A stretch of 64,000 nucleotides of DNA from Thiosocius sp963736445. GTDB taxonomy: Bacteria; Pseudomonadota; Gammaproteobacteria; Chromatiales; Chromatiaceae. The stretch spans positions 62,001 through 126,000 of the forward strand of contig CAVTOY010000015.1 of the NCBI GenBank assembly GCA_963736445.1. The letters run 5' to 3'. The position numbers and the translations under genes were made by a program. The notes under the pieces were generated by a model. The model saw nothing but the letters and a program-made list of their open reading frames with translations, was not told the origin of the DNA and did not search any database. The stretch's first letter is position 1. The number at the start of each line of letters is the position of its first letter. Shown here in pieces: positions 51,175 through 60,849 of this stretch.

Positions 51175-54153
51175 GTGATAGACGATTCCCACCGCCCATC
51201 AAGGCTCGAACAATCGCTAAACCCTATTGCGATTGTCCATGAGGGTTTCTTCGTTTACGCCAACGCGGCGTTTCTGGACCGACTCGGCTATCGGTCACTC
51301 AATGATCTGCAGGCCACACCACTGCTGGATGCCGTCGAGGATCGTGACCACGAGCGCCTGCGCGGCCATCTCTATGCCGCCAAACGCGCTGCAGGGACAG
51401 ACCAGCATCTACCCGAGGTACGGCTGTCGTTCAGAAAAACGGACGATCTCCCGCTGCTTGCAGACTGCACCTCATTCCGGACCCGCTATGCGGGAGAAGA
51501 CTGCGTCCAGATCAATCTGCGCTCGCAGCAAGACAGCTCACTGCAGGAACGATTGCGCAACCTGCCGTGGCGCCACTACCTGAGCCTCCTGTTTCTCATC
51601 CTGTTCACGGTTCTGCCCTCCACGCTTCTCCTGAAGCTGAATATCGATAACTCGCCCACGGTCTATTTTCCCGACGACGAGCCGGCCGTCGTGCTGGATA
51701 GGGAACTGCGAACCCGCTTTCCCAACGACCAGGTCTTTGTGCTTCTATTCGAGGGTGTCGCGCTGTTCTCCGATGGCTTCTTGACCGCCTACGATGAACT
51801 CGGGCGCGGGCTACTCAAACTCGATGCCATAGACGATGTTGTGGCGGTGACGCTGCAAGACCACATTGCGGGCACTAACGATGAATTCGTTGTCGAGCAC
51901 CTGATCGACGTCCGCAAGCTCTCGGAATCACGACCCGAGCAGCGCAAGGTGCGAATCCTCGAGGACCGCTTCAGCGAAAGAGCACTCGCGGCGACGGATG
52001 GCTCGGCGCTGGCCATGGTCGTGATACCCAAAGAGGCCGGCAACAGCCTCGTGAAACTGGGTCTCCAGGAGACCATCCTCCGTGTCGTCCATGAGGTCCA
52101 ACTCGACGGCTACCTCGCGGCAGTTGCTGGACAGATCGCGGTCGATGTCGCACAGCTGCGTTCAATGCTGCGCGACAATATGATCTTTATCCCTGCCACC
52201 GTGGGTATCGGTCTCGGGTTGATCTGGTGGCTGTTTCGACGCTGGCTGGCTGTTATGCTGGCCGGCATCGCGATCGGCGTCGTGGTCAACTCGACAGTTG
52301 CGTTCTACGTCCTGCTCAACCAGCCGTTTACACTGGTTTCGAGCATTATTCCCCCGCTGCTATCGGCGCTCACCGTCGCGGCACTAGTGCATTTGTTCAA
52401 TGCGCTGTATCTGGGATCGAAACACGGTCTCGCTGGTCGGGAGCGCGTCGCCAGGGCGCTCAGCGAGGTAAATCGCCCGGCGCTATATGCCGCCCTCACC
52501 ACCGCGGGGGGACTGGCCTCGCTCGCCACCAGCCCGATCCTTCCGATCAAGACTTTCGGGCTGATCTCGGCTATCGGGGCACTGCTGATTTACATCGTAG
52601 TGTTTCGAATTCTGCCCAACATCGTCGTACGGTGGGACAAAAGCAGTTGGGCAAACGTCCGTGGTGGTGCCCTTGTGGTCGACAAGCTAGTGGCAGCGCT
52701 TTACACCATCGGGATGCGACACCCGCTGCCGGTCATCGCGGTCATGTGCGTAGGCCTCGCGGCGGGCGCGCCACAGATCGGAAACGTAGTGGTCGAAACT
52801 AATCTTCAGGAGTTTTTTGATTCCAGCCATCCTATTCGGCAGGACACTCGTCATATTGACGAAAGATTGATCGGCACCATGCCGGTTGCTGTCATATTCG
52901 ACACAGCGACTCGAGGTGGCCTCAAGAATCTGGAAGTGCTGCGGCAGATACGCGCGTTCCAGTCCTGGATAGAGCAGCAGCCCGAGGTCGACCGCAGCAT
53001 TGGACAGACTGATTTCGTCGAAGAGATGCATTGGGCGTTCCATGCGGAAAACCCGGAAATGCGCAAGCTACCAGACGACGAGCGCCTGATCAGCCAGTAC
53101 CTTTTGATCTATGACGGCGAAGACCTCTATGACTTCGTCGACCGAGACTTCCAACACTCGTTCGTGGCGCTGAACCTCAATGTGCATAGCGCAAACGAGA
53201 TCACCGCGGTGCTCGAGCGGATCCGTGGCTATCTGTCAGAGCACATCGGGGAGTCGGTGAAATGGGAGATCGCCGGAGTCGGTCGATTGTTCGCCGACAT
53301 GGAGGATCTGCTGATTGCCGGACAGGTCTACAGCCTGTGGGGCGCACTCGCGCTGATCTTCCTTTTTATTCTGTTCTTCCTGCGCTCACTCCCAGCGGCC
53401 GCGCTGTGCATGATTCCGAATCTGTCGCCGATTTTTCTGATCTTTGTCATCATGGGCAGCACGGGGATCTGGTTGGACATGGCGACCGCGATGATCGCGA
53501 GCGTGGCGATCGGCATCGCCGTAGATGACACCCTCCATGTCTACCACGGCTTTCAGCAGCGGATGAAAAGCGGGGCATCGCCGGTGCTTGCATTGCTGCG
53601 CACCTATCGCAGTGCCGGGCGCGCAGTGGTCACGACCACCGTCATCCTCAGCGCGCAGTTCATGATTCTGACTGCCTCCGATTTCATCCCGACCCGCAAT
53701 TTCGGGCTTTTGACGACAGTCGGACTCATCGCGGCATTGCTGTTCGATCTGCTCCTGTTGCCCGCGCTGCTTATCGTTTTCCACGGACCCAATAGCCCCG
53801 TCGCCCGATGGTTCTCGGGCCAGAAATGGCCGCAAGAGGACGCCAGCGCGGCGCAACTTGGTGAACCAGACCCCGTTTTAGATGCGTTTTACTGGACCGT
53901 CGAGAGAAAAGTCGCACTGGTGAAAGAGATAATGTCTGGCAAGTTCAGCTCCAAGGAAGCGGCCCACGAGTATGCCTTGCCCGAGGCTGAGGTCGACAAA
54001 TGGCTGGCGGCCGCCAAACGTGGAATCAGAGACGCCTTCAACAACGAGCCCTCGCGCTCGCAGCACGACGATGACAAGGTCCGTACCCTGGTCAAGGCCT
54101 GCAGGCAACTGCAGGCCGAGAACCGCGCGCTGAAGGCTCGTCAGCAGGATTAA
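51175..54153 (+). CDS. RND/MMPL transporter fused to an N-terminal PAS-like domain and a C-terminal HTH-like domain
   Basis: 992 residues from GTG 51175, 18 bp after the previous stop. Residues about 10-125 look like a PAS domain (PIAIVHEGFFVYANAAFLDR). The RND core (about 135-885) has 12 membrane helices in the SSD/MMPL pattern, with a periplasmic loop starting LNIDNSPTVYFPDDEPAVVL and a second half with ASVAIGIAVDDTLHVYHGFQ. The tail (about 905-992) begins YWTVERKVALVKEIMSGKFS and resembles the DUF1153/transposase-type HTH, then ends in a coiled coil (VKACRQLQAENRALK). PAS and HTH ends on an RND pump are not something I know from characterised families. Confidence 0.85.
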   Translation: MIDDSHRPSRLEQSLNPIAIVHEGFFVYANAAFLDRLGYRSLNDLQATPLLDAVEDRDHERLRGHLYAAKRAAGTDQHLPEVRLSFRKTDDLPLLADCTSFRTRYAGEDCVQINLRSQQDSSLQERLRNLPWRHYLSLLFLILFTVLPSTLLLKLNIDNSPTVYFPDDEPAVVLDRELRTRFPNDQVFVLLFEGVALFSDGFLTAYDELGRGLLKLDAIDDVVAVTLQDHIAGTNDEFVVEHLIDVRKLSESRPEQRKVRILEDRFSERALAATDGSALAMVVIPKEAGNSLVKLGLQETILRVVHEVQLDGYLAAVAGQIAVDVAQLRSMLRDNMIFIPATVGIGLGLIWWLFRRWLAVMLAGIAIGVVVNSTVAFYVLLNQPFTLVSSIIPPLLSALTVAALVHLFNALYLGSKHGLAGRERVARALSEVNRPALYAALTTAGGLASLATSPILPIKTFGLISAIGALLIYIVVFRILPNIVVRWDKSSWANVRGGALVVDKLVAALYTIGMRHPLPVIAVMCVGLAAGAPQIGNVVVETNLQEFFDSSHPIRQDTRHIDERLIGTMPVAVIFDTATRGGLKNLEVLRQIRAFQSWIEQQPEVDRSIGQTDFVEEMHWAFHAENPEMRKLPDDERLISQYLLIYDGEDLYDFVDRDFQHSFVALNLNVHSANEITAVLERIRGYLSEHIGESVKWEIAGVGRLFADMEDLLIAGQVYSLWGALALIFLFILFFLRSLPAAALCMIPNLSPIFLIFVIMGSTGIWLDMATAMIASVAIGIAVDDTLHVYHGFQQRMKSGASPVLALLRTYRSAGRAVVTTTVILSAQFMILTASDFIPTRNFGLLTTVGLIAALLFDLLLLPALLIVFHGPNSPVARWFSGQKWPQEDASAAQLGEPDPVLDAFYWTVERKVALVKEIMSGKFSSKEAAHEYALPEAEVDKWLAAAKRGIRDAFNNEPSRSQHDDDKVRTLVKACRQLQAENRALKARQQD

Positions 54154-54156
54154 CAG

Positions 54157-54681
54157 TCACACCATGCCTGTCGCTATTGGGTCCCCCCGGCGCTTCAGTG
54201 TCAGAAAACTGTAGGCGTGGGGGTTATGCGCGTCGGCCGTATGTCGTTCGCGGGAGGTCTCTTCCCATTCCGCGCTGTCATAGGCAGGGAAAAAGGCATC
54301 GCCCTCGAACTGTCCATCCACCAGGGTCAGATACATGCGCGAGGCCAGCGGCAGCGCCTGCGCATACAGATTCGCGCCGCCGATGACCATGATCTCCGCG
54401 ACGTCGCCCACCAACGCGATCGCGTCGCTCAGCGAGTGAACGACTAGCCCACCCTCGACCTGATAATCGCGGTCTTGGGTGAGTACAACATGCGTACGAT
54501 GAGGCAACAGTCCGGGCAAAGATTCCCAAGTCTTCCTGCCCATGATGATCGGCTTGCCCAGGGTAAGGCGCTTGAAGCGCGCCAGATCCGCCGGCATCCG
54601 CCAGGGCAGCGCGTTGTCGCGCCCGATCACGCGGTTATCGGACAGCGCCGCGATGATCGACAGGTTCGGCAAGGGCTCCAT
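54157..54681 (-). CDS. folA: Dihydrofolate reductase
   Basis: 174 residues from ATG 54681. It reduces dihydrofolate with NADPH. Landmarks: SIIAALSDNRVIGRDNALPW, PIIMGRKTWESLP and EIMVIGGANLYAQALPLASR. It lies near thyA, which regenerates dihydrofolate, with a small acidic-protein gene between. Confidence 0.95.
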   Translation of the reverse strand: MEPLPNLSIIAALSDNRVIGRDNALPWRMPADLARFKRLTLGKPIIMGRKTWESLPGLLPHRTHVVLTQDRDYQVEGGLVVHSLSDAIALVGDVAEIMVIGGANLYAQALPLASRMYLTLVDGQFEGDAFFPAYDSAEWEETSRERHTADAHNPHAYSFLTLKRRGDPIATGMV

Positions 54682-54755
54682 CAGCAAATGATAACAGCCC
54701 CAAACCCTGCAGCACGCCCGTCAGGCAGTTTCAGCCCTGGCGAGCTTGCGACAGA

Positions 54756-54890
54756 TCACTCCTGCTCGTCGTCCGCGAACAATTCCTCGTCGGCCTCGAT
54801 CATCATCTCGATTATCGCCTCTACCTGCTCCGGTGCCTCTTCAGACATCGCCAGCAGCTCCCGACCGTCGACTTTCAATTCATCGCTCAT
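54756..54890 (-). CDS. Small acidic protein (44 residues)
   Basis: The frame begins ATG at 54890 after GGTGGGCG and encodes 44 residues: MSDELKVDGRELLAMSEEAP, then QVEAIIEMMIEADEELFADD and EQE. About a third of the residues are Asp or Glu. It lies between folA and thyA on the same strand. I recognise no family; the position and ribosome site support expression. Confidence 0.5.
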   Translation of the reverse strand: MSDELKVDGRELLAMSEEAPEQVEAIIEMMIEADEELFADDEQE

Positions 54891-55012
54891 CACGCCCACC
54901 AAAAATAACAGTATTTGTTGAATTACTTATACCCTGAGCATGCCGGGGTCGAAAGGCCTGCGACCGCCAGCACTTGATATGCGTCAAACAATGCGTCGGG
55001 TCGCGCCCCACC

Positions 55013-55846
55013 TCAGACGGCTATCGGGGCCTTGATGTGTGGGTGATACTGGTAATCGCTCAATGCGAAGTCATCGAAATCGAAGGCGAACAGATCTTTG
55101 ACCTCGGGATTCAACGTCAGTGTCGGCAGGTCGAAAGGCGTACGCGTCAGTTGCTCATCTGCCTGCTCGAGGTGGTTTGTATAGAGATGCGCATCGCCAA
55201 GCGTGTGGATGAATTCACCGACCTGGAGCTCACAGGCCTGGGCGATCATCATGGTCAACAGGGCATAGCTGGCAATATTGAACGGCACCCCCAGAAAGAT
55301 GTCAGCGCTGCGCTGGTAGAGCTGGCACGAGAGCCTCCCCTCACAGACGTAGAACTGAAAAAAGGCGTGACAGGGGGCCAGCGCCATTCTGCCGCTGGCC
55401 ACGTTCGCCTGGGGTGACAGGGCCTCGTCCGGCAGGTCAGCGGGATTCCAGGCGGACACGATGATACGGCGCGAGTCCGGGTTGGTCTTGATCTGAGCGA
55501 CGACCTGAGCGATTTGATCGATGTGGCGCCCGTCCGGGGCCGGCCACGACCGCCATTGATAGCCATACACAGGCCCGAGATCGCCCCTTTCATCCGCCCA
55601 TTCGTCCCAGATCCGGACGCCATTCTCTTTGAGGTAATGGATATTGGTGTCGCCCTTGAGAAACCATAGCAACTCGTGGATAACCGACTTCAGATGAACC
55701 TTCTTGGTCGTCACCAGCGGAAAACCCTGGCGCAAGTCAAACCGCATCTGGTGGCCAAACAATGACCAGGTGCCGGTACCGGTGCGATCGCCCTTGAAAT
55801 CACCGAATTGGCGGACGCGATAGAGCAGATCGAGATACTGTTTCAT
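55013..55846 (-). CDS. thyA: Thymidylate synthase
   Basis: 277 residues from ATG 55846, which overlaps the lgt stop (ATGA). It methylates dUMP to dTMP. Landmarks: GDRTGTGTWSLFGHQMRFDL, LKSVIHELLWFLKGDTNI, the catalytic Cys in MALAPCHAFFQFYV, and LYQRSADIFLGVPFNIASYA. Confidence 0.97.
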   Translation of the reverse strand: MKQYLDLLYRVRQFGDFKGDRTGTGTWSLFGHQMRFDLRQGFPLVTTKKVHLKSVIHELLWFLKGDTNIHYLKENGVRIWDEWADERGDLGPVYGYQWRSWPAPDGRHIDQIAQVVAQIKTNPDSRRIIVSAWNPADLPDEALSPQANVASGRMALAPCHAFFQFYVCEGRLSCQLYQRSADIFLGVPFNIASYALLTMMIAQACELQVGEFIHTLGDAHLYTNHLEQADEQLTRTPFDLPTLTLNPEVKDLFAFDFDDFALSDYQYHPHIKAPIAV

Positions 55847-56679
55847 ATCGTGCTGTGTCTTCGGTAAGCGACTATCAGCAGCACCAGTCCAAACACCACC
55901 ATCGGCGCCGACAAGAGCTGTCCCATGGTAACCCATCCGAAGGCTAAGTATCCGAGATGCGCATCCGGCAGGCGGACGAACTCCACTGCGAAACGGAAAA
56001 GCCCGTAACACAGCAGAAACATTCCTGACACGGCCATGCTGGGCCGTGGTCTGGCGCTAAATACCCAGAGCAGCAGGAACAGGACAACGCCCTCCAGGGC
56101 CGCCTCATACAGCTGCGTTGGGTGTAACGGCGGGGTCAGCGGGCTGCCCGGCGGAAGCACCAGCTTGTCAAAACACAATCCCGGGTGGCTCGCACAAGAG
56201 ACCTGCATCCCCCAAGGCAGCTGCGTCGGCCCTCCCCACAGCTCTCCGTTGATGAAGTTACCTATCCGGCCGGCCAACAATCCAACCGGGACCAGCGGCG
56301 CGATGAAGTCGGTCAGGGCAAAAAACCTGATATCCCTGCGGCGCCCGTACCACCAGACGGCGAACAACACGCCCAGGAAACCCCCATGGAACGACATGCC
56401 GCCCTCCCAGACGCGGAACATCTGCAGCGGATCCGCGAGCCAGCTCTCGTAACCGTAAAAAAGGATGTAGCCTAGGCGGCCTCCAAGAATGACGCCGAGC
56501 GCGGCGTAGAACAGCAGGTCTTCCATTTGCGGCGGCGAAATCAAGGCCCCCGGCCGACTTGCACGCAACCGCCCCAACCACCAGGCCGCGGCAAACCCGG
56601 CGAGGTACATCAAGCCGTACCAGCGGACCGCAACAGGACCGAGTTGGAGGGCAACGGGATCGATTTCCGAGAACAGCAT
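55843..56679 (-). CDS. lgt: Prolipoprotein diacylglyceryl transferase
   Basis: 278 residues with seven membrane helices. It attaches diacylglycerol to the lipobox Cys of prolipoproteins. The signature GRIGNFINGELWGGPT and HPTQLYEA are present. It is translationally coupled to thyA by a 4-bp overlap, as in many gammaproteobacteria. Confidence 0.96.
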   Translation of the reverse strand: MLFSEIDPVALQLGPVAVRWYGLMYLAGFAAAWWLGRLRASRPGALISPPQMEDLLFYAALGVILGGRLGYILFYGYESWLADPLQMFRVWEGGMSFHGGFLGVLFAVWWYGRRRDIRFFALTDFIAPLVPVGLLAGRIGNFINGELWGGPTQLPWGMQVSCASHPGLCFDKLVLPPGSPLTPPLHPTQLYEAALEGVVLFLLLWVFSARPRPSMAVSGMFLLCYGLFRFAVEFVRLPDAHLGYLAFGWVTMGQLLSAPMVVFGLVLLIVAYRRHSTI

Positions 56680-56758
56680 GGCGCGCGATTCTAACAGCTC
56701 CGAGCGCGTCTCTCTCCGTCCAGTGCGCCGGCATGGACAGGCCGGGATACGACCATTA

Positions 56759-56929
56759 GGCTAGCAACCTGTCGGACTGAACACTGATTGGCTGCAAATT
56801 CCTGGATAGCGATCAACTCCGCTGATCCTCTTCGTCAAATAGCCGGGCCATTCTCCTCAGACGATCATCTGATTTGATTCGCCCGAGTCGTTTTCGCCGC
56901 AAACGGTCAAGTCCGACAGGCTGCTAGCC
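56759..56929. repeat. Inverted-repeat element, family B
   Basis: 171 bp with ends GGCTAGCAACCTGTCGGACT and, inverted, AGTCCGACAGGCTGCTAGCC. The interior has no ORF. A shortened copy lies at 5320-5380. Like family A it has CTAG close to its tips, but the remaining sequence differs. Confidence 0.75.
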
Positions 56930-56949
56930 AACACCTTCCGGAGCTCGGC

Positions 56950-58203
56950 ATGCGCTCGCTACTCAAGCTGTCTCTGCTGCTGTTGCTGCTAATCCCGATT
57001 GCCATCGCAGCAACTCTCTGGCTGGCATTGTCCACCGTTCCGCTGGTGACACAGCACGCCCTGCTGTCACACCAGGATATTGCCCGCGCCAAGGCGATTC
57101 TGCAGAGCAATGACCCACGCCGACTACCGCCCGGCTCACGGCGTACCATCGAGCTGAAGAGCCAGGATCTGGATCTCGCTGCCGACTACCTGCTCCAGAC
57201 CCTGGCGAGCGGCAATTCGGAATTGACACTGTCGGCGAACCGCTTACATCTGCGGATGACCCTGCGGCTTCCACGCCTGCCTGCGCGGCACTTTCTCAAT
57301 ATTGATGGCAGTATCGAGGCCGTCGGCGGAAGGCCCGTAATTCGTGACCTGGTGATCGGCAAGGTGCAGATTCCCGGCGGGCTGGCCAATTGGATTGCGG
57401 CGGACCTGCTGCGCGGCGCTCACGATGAGGCGCCTGAGATTTTCAAAGGGGATGTGATCCAGGGGTTCGAGATTCTCCCCGATCGACTGCGCCTCACCTA
57501 CCGCTGGCATCCACAGCTCCTGGACCAGGCGCGCGATACCCTGCTAACCGGCGGCGACCGTGCGGCATTGCGCTATTATCACGACCTTTTGGTTGCACTG
57601 CAGTCGCAGGGCGTGGGTCGGGCCGGATCTGTGGTGGCGTTGCTTCAACCGATGTTCGCAGCGGCGCGGACCCGCTCGCAAGACGGCAATCCCATAGCCG
57701 AGAATAAAGCCATGCTCACCGTGCTCGGCACCTGGGCGAGCGGTCGCGATATCGCGAATCTGGTCCCTGGCAACCTTGCCAGACCGCACAGGTTCCGCCT
57801 CAAGCTCGAGCAGCGGAGGGATTTTGCCCAGCACTTCCTGTCTTCTGCGGCGCTTGCTGCCCGCGGCGACACCAGCCTGTCGAATGCCGTCGGGTTGTTC
57901 AAGGAGATTGTCGATATCGATCGCGGCTCCGGTTTCAGCTTCACCGACATCGCTGCCGATCGGGCCGGCACACGATTTGGCGAACTCGCCACTCGCTCGG
58001 CCGAGGACGCGCGCCGGGTGCAGGGCCTGCTGGCCGACGGGGTCGAGGAAACCGCGATTATGCCGCCGGCCCGAGATCTACCGGAGCATCTCAATACCCA
58101 GCGCTTCAAGGAACTCTATGGGCATGTCGGCAGTCCTGCCTATCAGCTCGTCATGCGTGACATCGAGCGCCGGATTGCGGCCTGCAGCCTGTACCGTCTT
58201 TGA
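56950..58203 (+). CDS. Membrane-anchored or exported protein of unknown function
   Basis: 417 residues. The N-terminus has a Leu-rich hydrophobic segment (5-27) that could be a signal anchor. The rest is soluble: a lipid-contact-like beta region (SELTLSANRLHLRMTLRLPR), then helices. DFAQHFLSSAALAARGDTSL and SGFSFTDIAADRAGTRFGEL are reminiscent of proteins of unknown function found in other gammaproteobacteria. GGAGCTCGGC precedes the ATG at 56950. Confidence 0.75.
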   Translation: MRSLLKLSLLLLLLIPIAIAATLWLALSTVPLVTQHALLSHQDIARAKAILQSNDPRRLPPGSRRTIELKSQDLDLAADYLLQTLASGNSELTLSANRLHLRMTLRLPRLPARHFLNIDGSIEAVGGRPVIRDLVIGKVQIPGGLANWIAADLLRGAHDEAPEIFKGDVIQGFEILPDRLRLTYRWHPQLLDQARDTLLTGGDRAALRYYHDLLVALQSQGVGRAGSVVALLQPMFAAARTRSQDGNPIAENKAMLTVLGTWASGRDIANLVPGNLARPHRFRLKLEQRRDFAQHFLSSAALAARGDTSLSNAVGLFKEIVDIDRGSGFSFTDIAADRAGTRFGELATRSAEDARRVQGLLADGVEETAIMPPARDLPEHLNTQRFKELYGHVGSPAYQLVMRDIERRIAACSLYRL

Positions 58204-58335
58204 GGTAGATTCAGAGGCCCTGATTTCGCGGATCGGCCGTTAATTCCTGACTTTCTGCAAGTCCTCAAGTTTCCTCCCCGGACGCCGTTAGCTAAGCCAC
58301 GACACCCTTCAGCAAATTTATCGCGAGAGTTGGTT

Positions 58336-58704
58336 ATGAGGCTTTTAGGCATGAACGGAACGAAGGTCATCCCGCATCATTTGCGGACTCTCGGGGAGCG
58401 CCTGCGCTACCGGCGTCGCCAGATGGGATGGACTCAGGAGCAGCTCGCGGTGCAGGCCGGCACCAACCAGGCTGTCATCCAGAAAATCGAGAATGGCAAG
58501 AGCCTTCGCCCGCGCAAGATCGATGAAATTGCTTCAGTCCTAGATGTGAATCCCGCATGGCTGATGTTCGGTGATGAAAAGGCGACCCCGCTTACCGACG
58601 AGGCGCGCGAAGTAGCAGAGATCTGGATGACCTTGAGCGAGGGCGAACGCGAACGCGTGCGCAGCGAAATGCGCCTGCTCGCCAGCCGCCGCATGTCCTC
58701 CTGA
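58336..58704 (+). CDS. XRE-family HTH transcriptional regulator
   Basis: 122 residues from ATG 58336; an ATG at 58351 is possible. The HTH (LGERLRYRRRQMGWTQEQLA, VQAGTNQAVIQKIENGK) is Cro/CI-like, followed by PRKIDEIASVLDVNPAWLMF, a phage-repressor-type linker. The C-terminal helix is short, with no peptidase domain. The target genes are unknown. Confidence 0.88.
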   Translation: MRLLGMNGTKVIPHHLRTLGERLRYRRRQMGWTQEQLAVQAGTNQAVIQKIENGKSLRPRKIDEIASVLDVNPAWLMFGDEKATPLTDEAREVAEIWMTLSEGERERVRSEMRLLASRRMSS

Positions 58705-58712
58705 TCAGGGAG

Positions 58713-59906
58713 CTATAGCGTCGGCAAAACACGCAGGAAAAAGGCCTTCAGGTAAGCGGTTTCGGAAATCGCGGGATGGATAGGATGATCGGGACTCTGT
58801 TGACCTTGCTGCACAAGCTGCAAACTGCGATCACCATGCCGCGCGGCCTGCTGCACAGTTCTCAACAATTGATCCCGCTGCATGTGAAACGAACAAGACG
58901 CCGTCACTAGGATGCCATCGCGTCCCAGCAGACCGAGCGCCGCCTCATTTAGCCGCCGATAGGCAAGCACGCCTTCTTTGAGATCTTTTTTGCGCTTGAC
59001 GAAGGCCGGCGGATCCAACACTACGACATCAAAACGCTCGCGCTGCGCACGCAGATCGCGCAGCAACTGAAACGCATCCCCCTGCAGGCTATCGATAAGG
59101 CCTTCCACCTGATTCAGCTGGGCATTGGTCGTCAGCTGCGCCAAGGCCTTGGTCGAGACATCGATAGCGGTCACTGCGCTGGCACCGGCGCGCGCGGCGC
59201 GCACTGACCAGGCGCCGGAATAGCTGCAGACGTCGAGCATGCGCTTACCGCCCACATAGCGCAGCAGCTGATCACGGTTGGCGGCCTGATCAAAAAACCA
59301 GCCGGTCTTCTGTCCCTCCGTCAGCGAGACCTCGAAGCGACAACCACCCTCGTCGATCTGTACGGCATCGGGCACATCGCCATGAACGAGTTCTACATAG
59401 CGGGGTAGCGCCTCGAGTTCACGCGCCACACCGTCGTTGCGCAGGATCACGCCGGACGGTCGCAGCACCTTGACCAGCGCGGTCACCAGGGCCTCACGCT
59501 GCAGTTCCATCCCAGCCGTTGTGATCTGCACCGCGAGGTAATCACCGTAGCGGTCAGCGACCACCCCCGGTACGCCATCGGCCTCGCCGAACAACAGCCG
59601 ATAGTACGGCCTGGCATACAGGCGTTCGCGCAAGGCCAGGGCGACTTTGATGCGATGCACCAGAAGTGAGACATCGATCGCAGTCCCCGGCGTTCGGGTC
59701 ACGATACGCGTACAGATCAGCGAGTTTGGATTGATATGACCCCGTCCGAGCCATTTGCCCTGAGCGCTCTCGACATCCACCACCTGCCCTGGATCAAAGC
59801 CTTTGAGCGGGGTCGCTGCACTATCGACCTCGTTGGAATAGACCCATAAATGGCCGGCCCGCAGCCGTCGGTCCTGATTCTTCGCCAGGCGCAGAAGGCC
59901 ACTCAT
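58713..59906 (-). CDS. Class I rRNA methyltransferase, RlmI-like (PUA plus SAM domain)
   Basis: 397 residues from ATG 59906 (GGATCAGGA upstream); an ATG at 59933 would overlap the previous gene. The N-terminal PUA domain (RRLRAGHLWVYSNEVDSAAT) and a SAM domain (MLDVCSYSGAWSVRAARAGA, FDVVVLDPPAFVKRKKDLKE) match RlmI, which makes m5C1962 in 23S rRNA. The conserved Cys is in TASCSFHM. Exact target site not provable here. Confidence 0.88.
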   Translation of the reverse strand: MSGLLRLAKNQDRRLRAGHLWVYSNEVDSAATPLKGFDPGQVVDVESAQGKWLGRGHINPNSLICTRIVTRTPGTAIDVSLLVHRIKVALALRERLYARPYYRLLFGEADGVPGVVADRYGDYLAVQITTAGMELQREALVTALVKVLRPSGVILRNDGVARELEALPRYVELVHGDVPDAVQIDEGGCRFEVSLTEGQKTGWFFDQAANRDQLLRYVGGKRMLDVCSYSGAWSVRAARAGASAVTAIDVSTKALAQLTTNAQLNQVEGLIDSLQGDAFQLLRDLRAQRERFDVVVLDPPAFVKRKKDLKEGVLAYRRLNEAALGLLGRDGILVTASCSFHMQRDQLLRTVQQAARHGDRSLQLVQQGQQSPDHPIHPAISETAYLKAFFLRVLPTL

Positions 59907-59922
59907 TCCTGATCCGTTTCGC

Positions 59923-60849
59923 TCATAGGTCATCGGCCGCGAAGGTGTTGCAGGCGGATAGCGTGCCCTGCTCCAGGCCGACCTTGAACCAGCGCACGCG
60001 CTGCGCCGAGCTGCCGTGGGTAAAGGATTCCGGGGTCACATAACCCCGCGATTGCTTCTGCAGGCGGTCGTCACCGATGGCACTCGCCGCATTCAGGCCC
60101 TCTTCGATGTCGCCCTGTTCCAGCAGCTGCCGGCTGCGGCTCGCATGGTGTCCCCAGATCCCCGCAAAACAGTCCGCCTGAAGCTCCTGTTTGACGGCCA
60201 GTCGATTGGCCTCGATCTCGTCCTTGCCGCGCTTGGCCTTCTGGACCTCGGCAGAGATCCCGAGCAGCGTCTGAACATGATGGCCGACCTCATGCGCAAC
60301 GACATAGGCCTGGGCAAAATCACCCGGCGCGTCGTGACGTTGCCTGAGATCGTCAAAGAAACCCAGGTCAAGATAGACCTTCTGATCCCCAGGGCAATAG
60401 AAAGGCCCCATTGCGGCCTGGCCCAGGCCGCAGGCCGAATTCACGGCCCCGCGATACAGCACCAGGCGCGGTTCACTGTAGCTCTCGCCAGCAGCCTGGA
60501 ACAGGCTGCTCCAGGTCTCTTCGGTGTCGGCCAGCACGACTGACACGAATTCGACCATCTCCTTCTCCTGCGCACTCTGCTCGACCTGTCCGCGAGGTTG
60601 ATCCTGCGTGCTGGGCACGCCAGGCCCTGTTAGCCCGCCCAGCAGATCCCCCAGCCCGGCGCCGCTGAAGTAACTGTAGGCGCCGAGTGCCAACACCACG
60701 GCCAGCGTGCCCTTGACTCCGAGAAAGCGGAAAACTAAGGGCAGTACTCGCAGCAGACCGCTACCTCCACGCAGGCTGCCCAGACCACTGGCCGAGGAAG
60801 CGCGGCGGTCCTCGATGTTGCTGCTCTGTCTCCTACCCTTCCAACGCAT
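59923..60849 (-). CDS. Neutral zinc metallopeptidase, YpfJ-like
   Basis: 308 residues from ATG 60849 with GGGAGAAC upstream; a much longer upstream frame is antisense to the next gene and is rejected. One membrane helix (about 40-60) is followed by the zinc motif HEVGHH in YVVAHEVGHHVQTLLG and a downstream ELQADCFAG. These are the hallmarks of the YpfJ family. The substrate is unknown. Confidence 0.9.
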   Translation of the reverse strand: MRWKGRRQSSNIEDRRASSASGLGSLRGGSGLLRVLPLVFRFLGVKGTLAVVLALGAYSYFSGAGLGDLLGGLTGPGVPSTQDQPRGQVEQSAQEKEMVEFVSVVLADTEETWSSLFQAAGESYSEPRLVLYRGAVNSACGLGQAAMGPFYCPGDQKVYLDLGFFDDLRQRHDAPGDFAQAYVVAHEVGHHVQTLLGISAEVQKAKRGKDEIEANRLAVKQELQADCFAGIWGHHASRSRQLLEQGDIEEGLNAASAIGDDRLQKQSRGYVTPESFTHGSSAQRVRWFKVGLEQGTLSACNTFAADDL

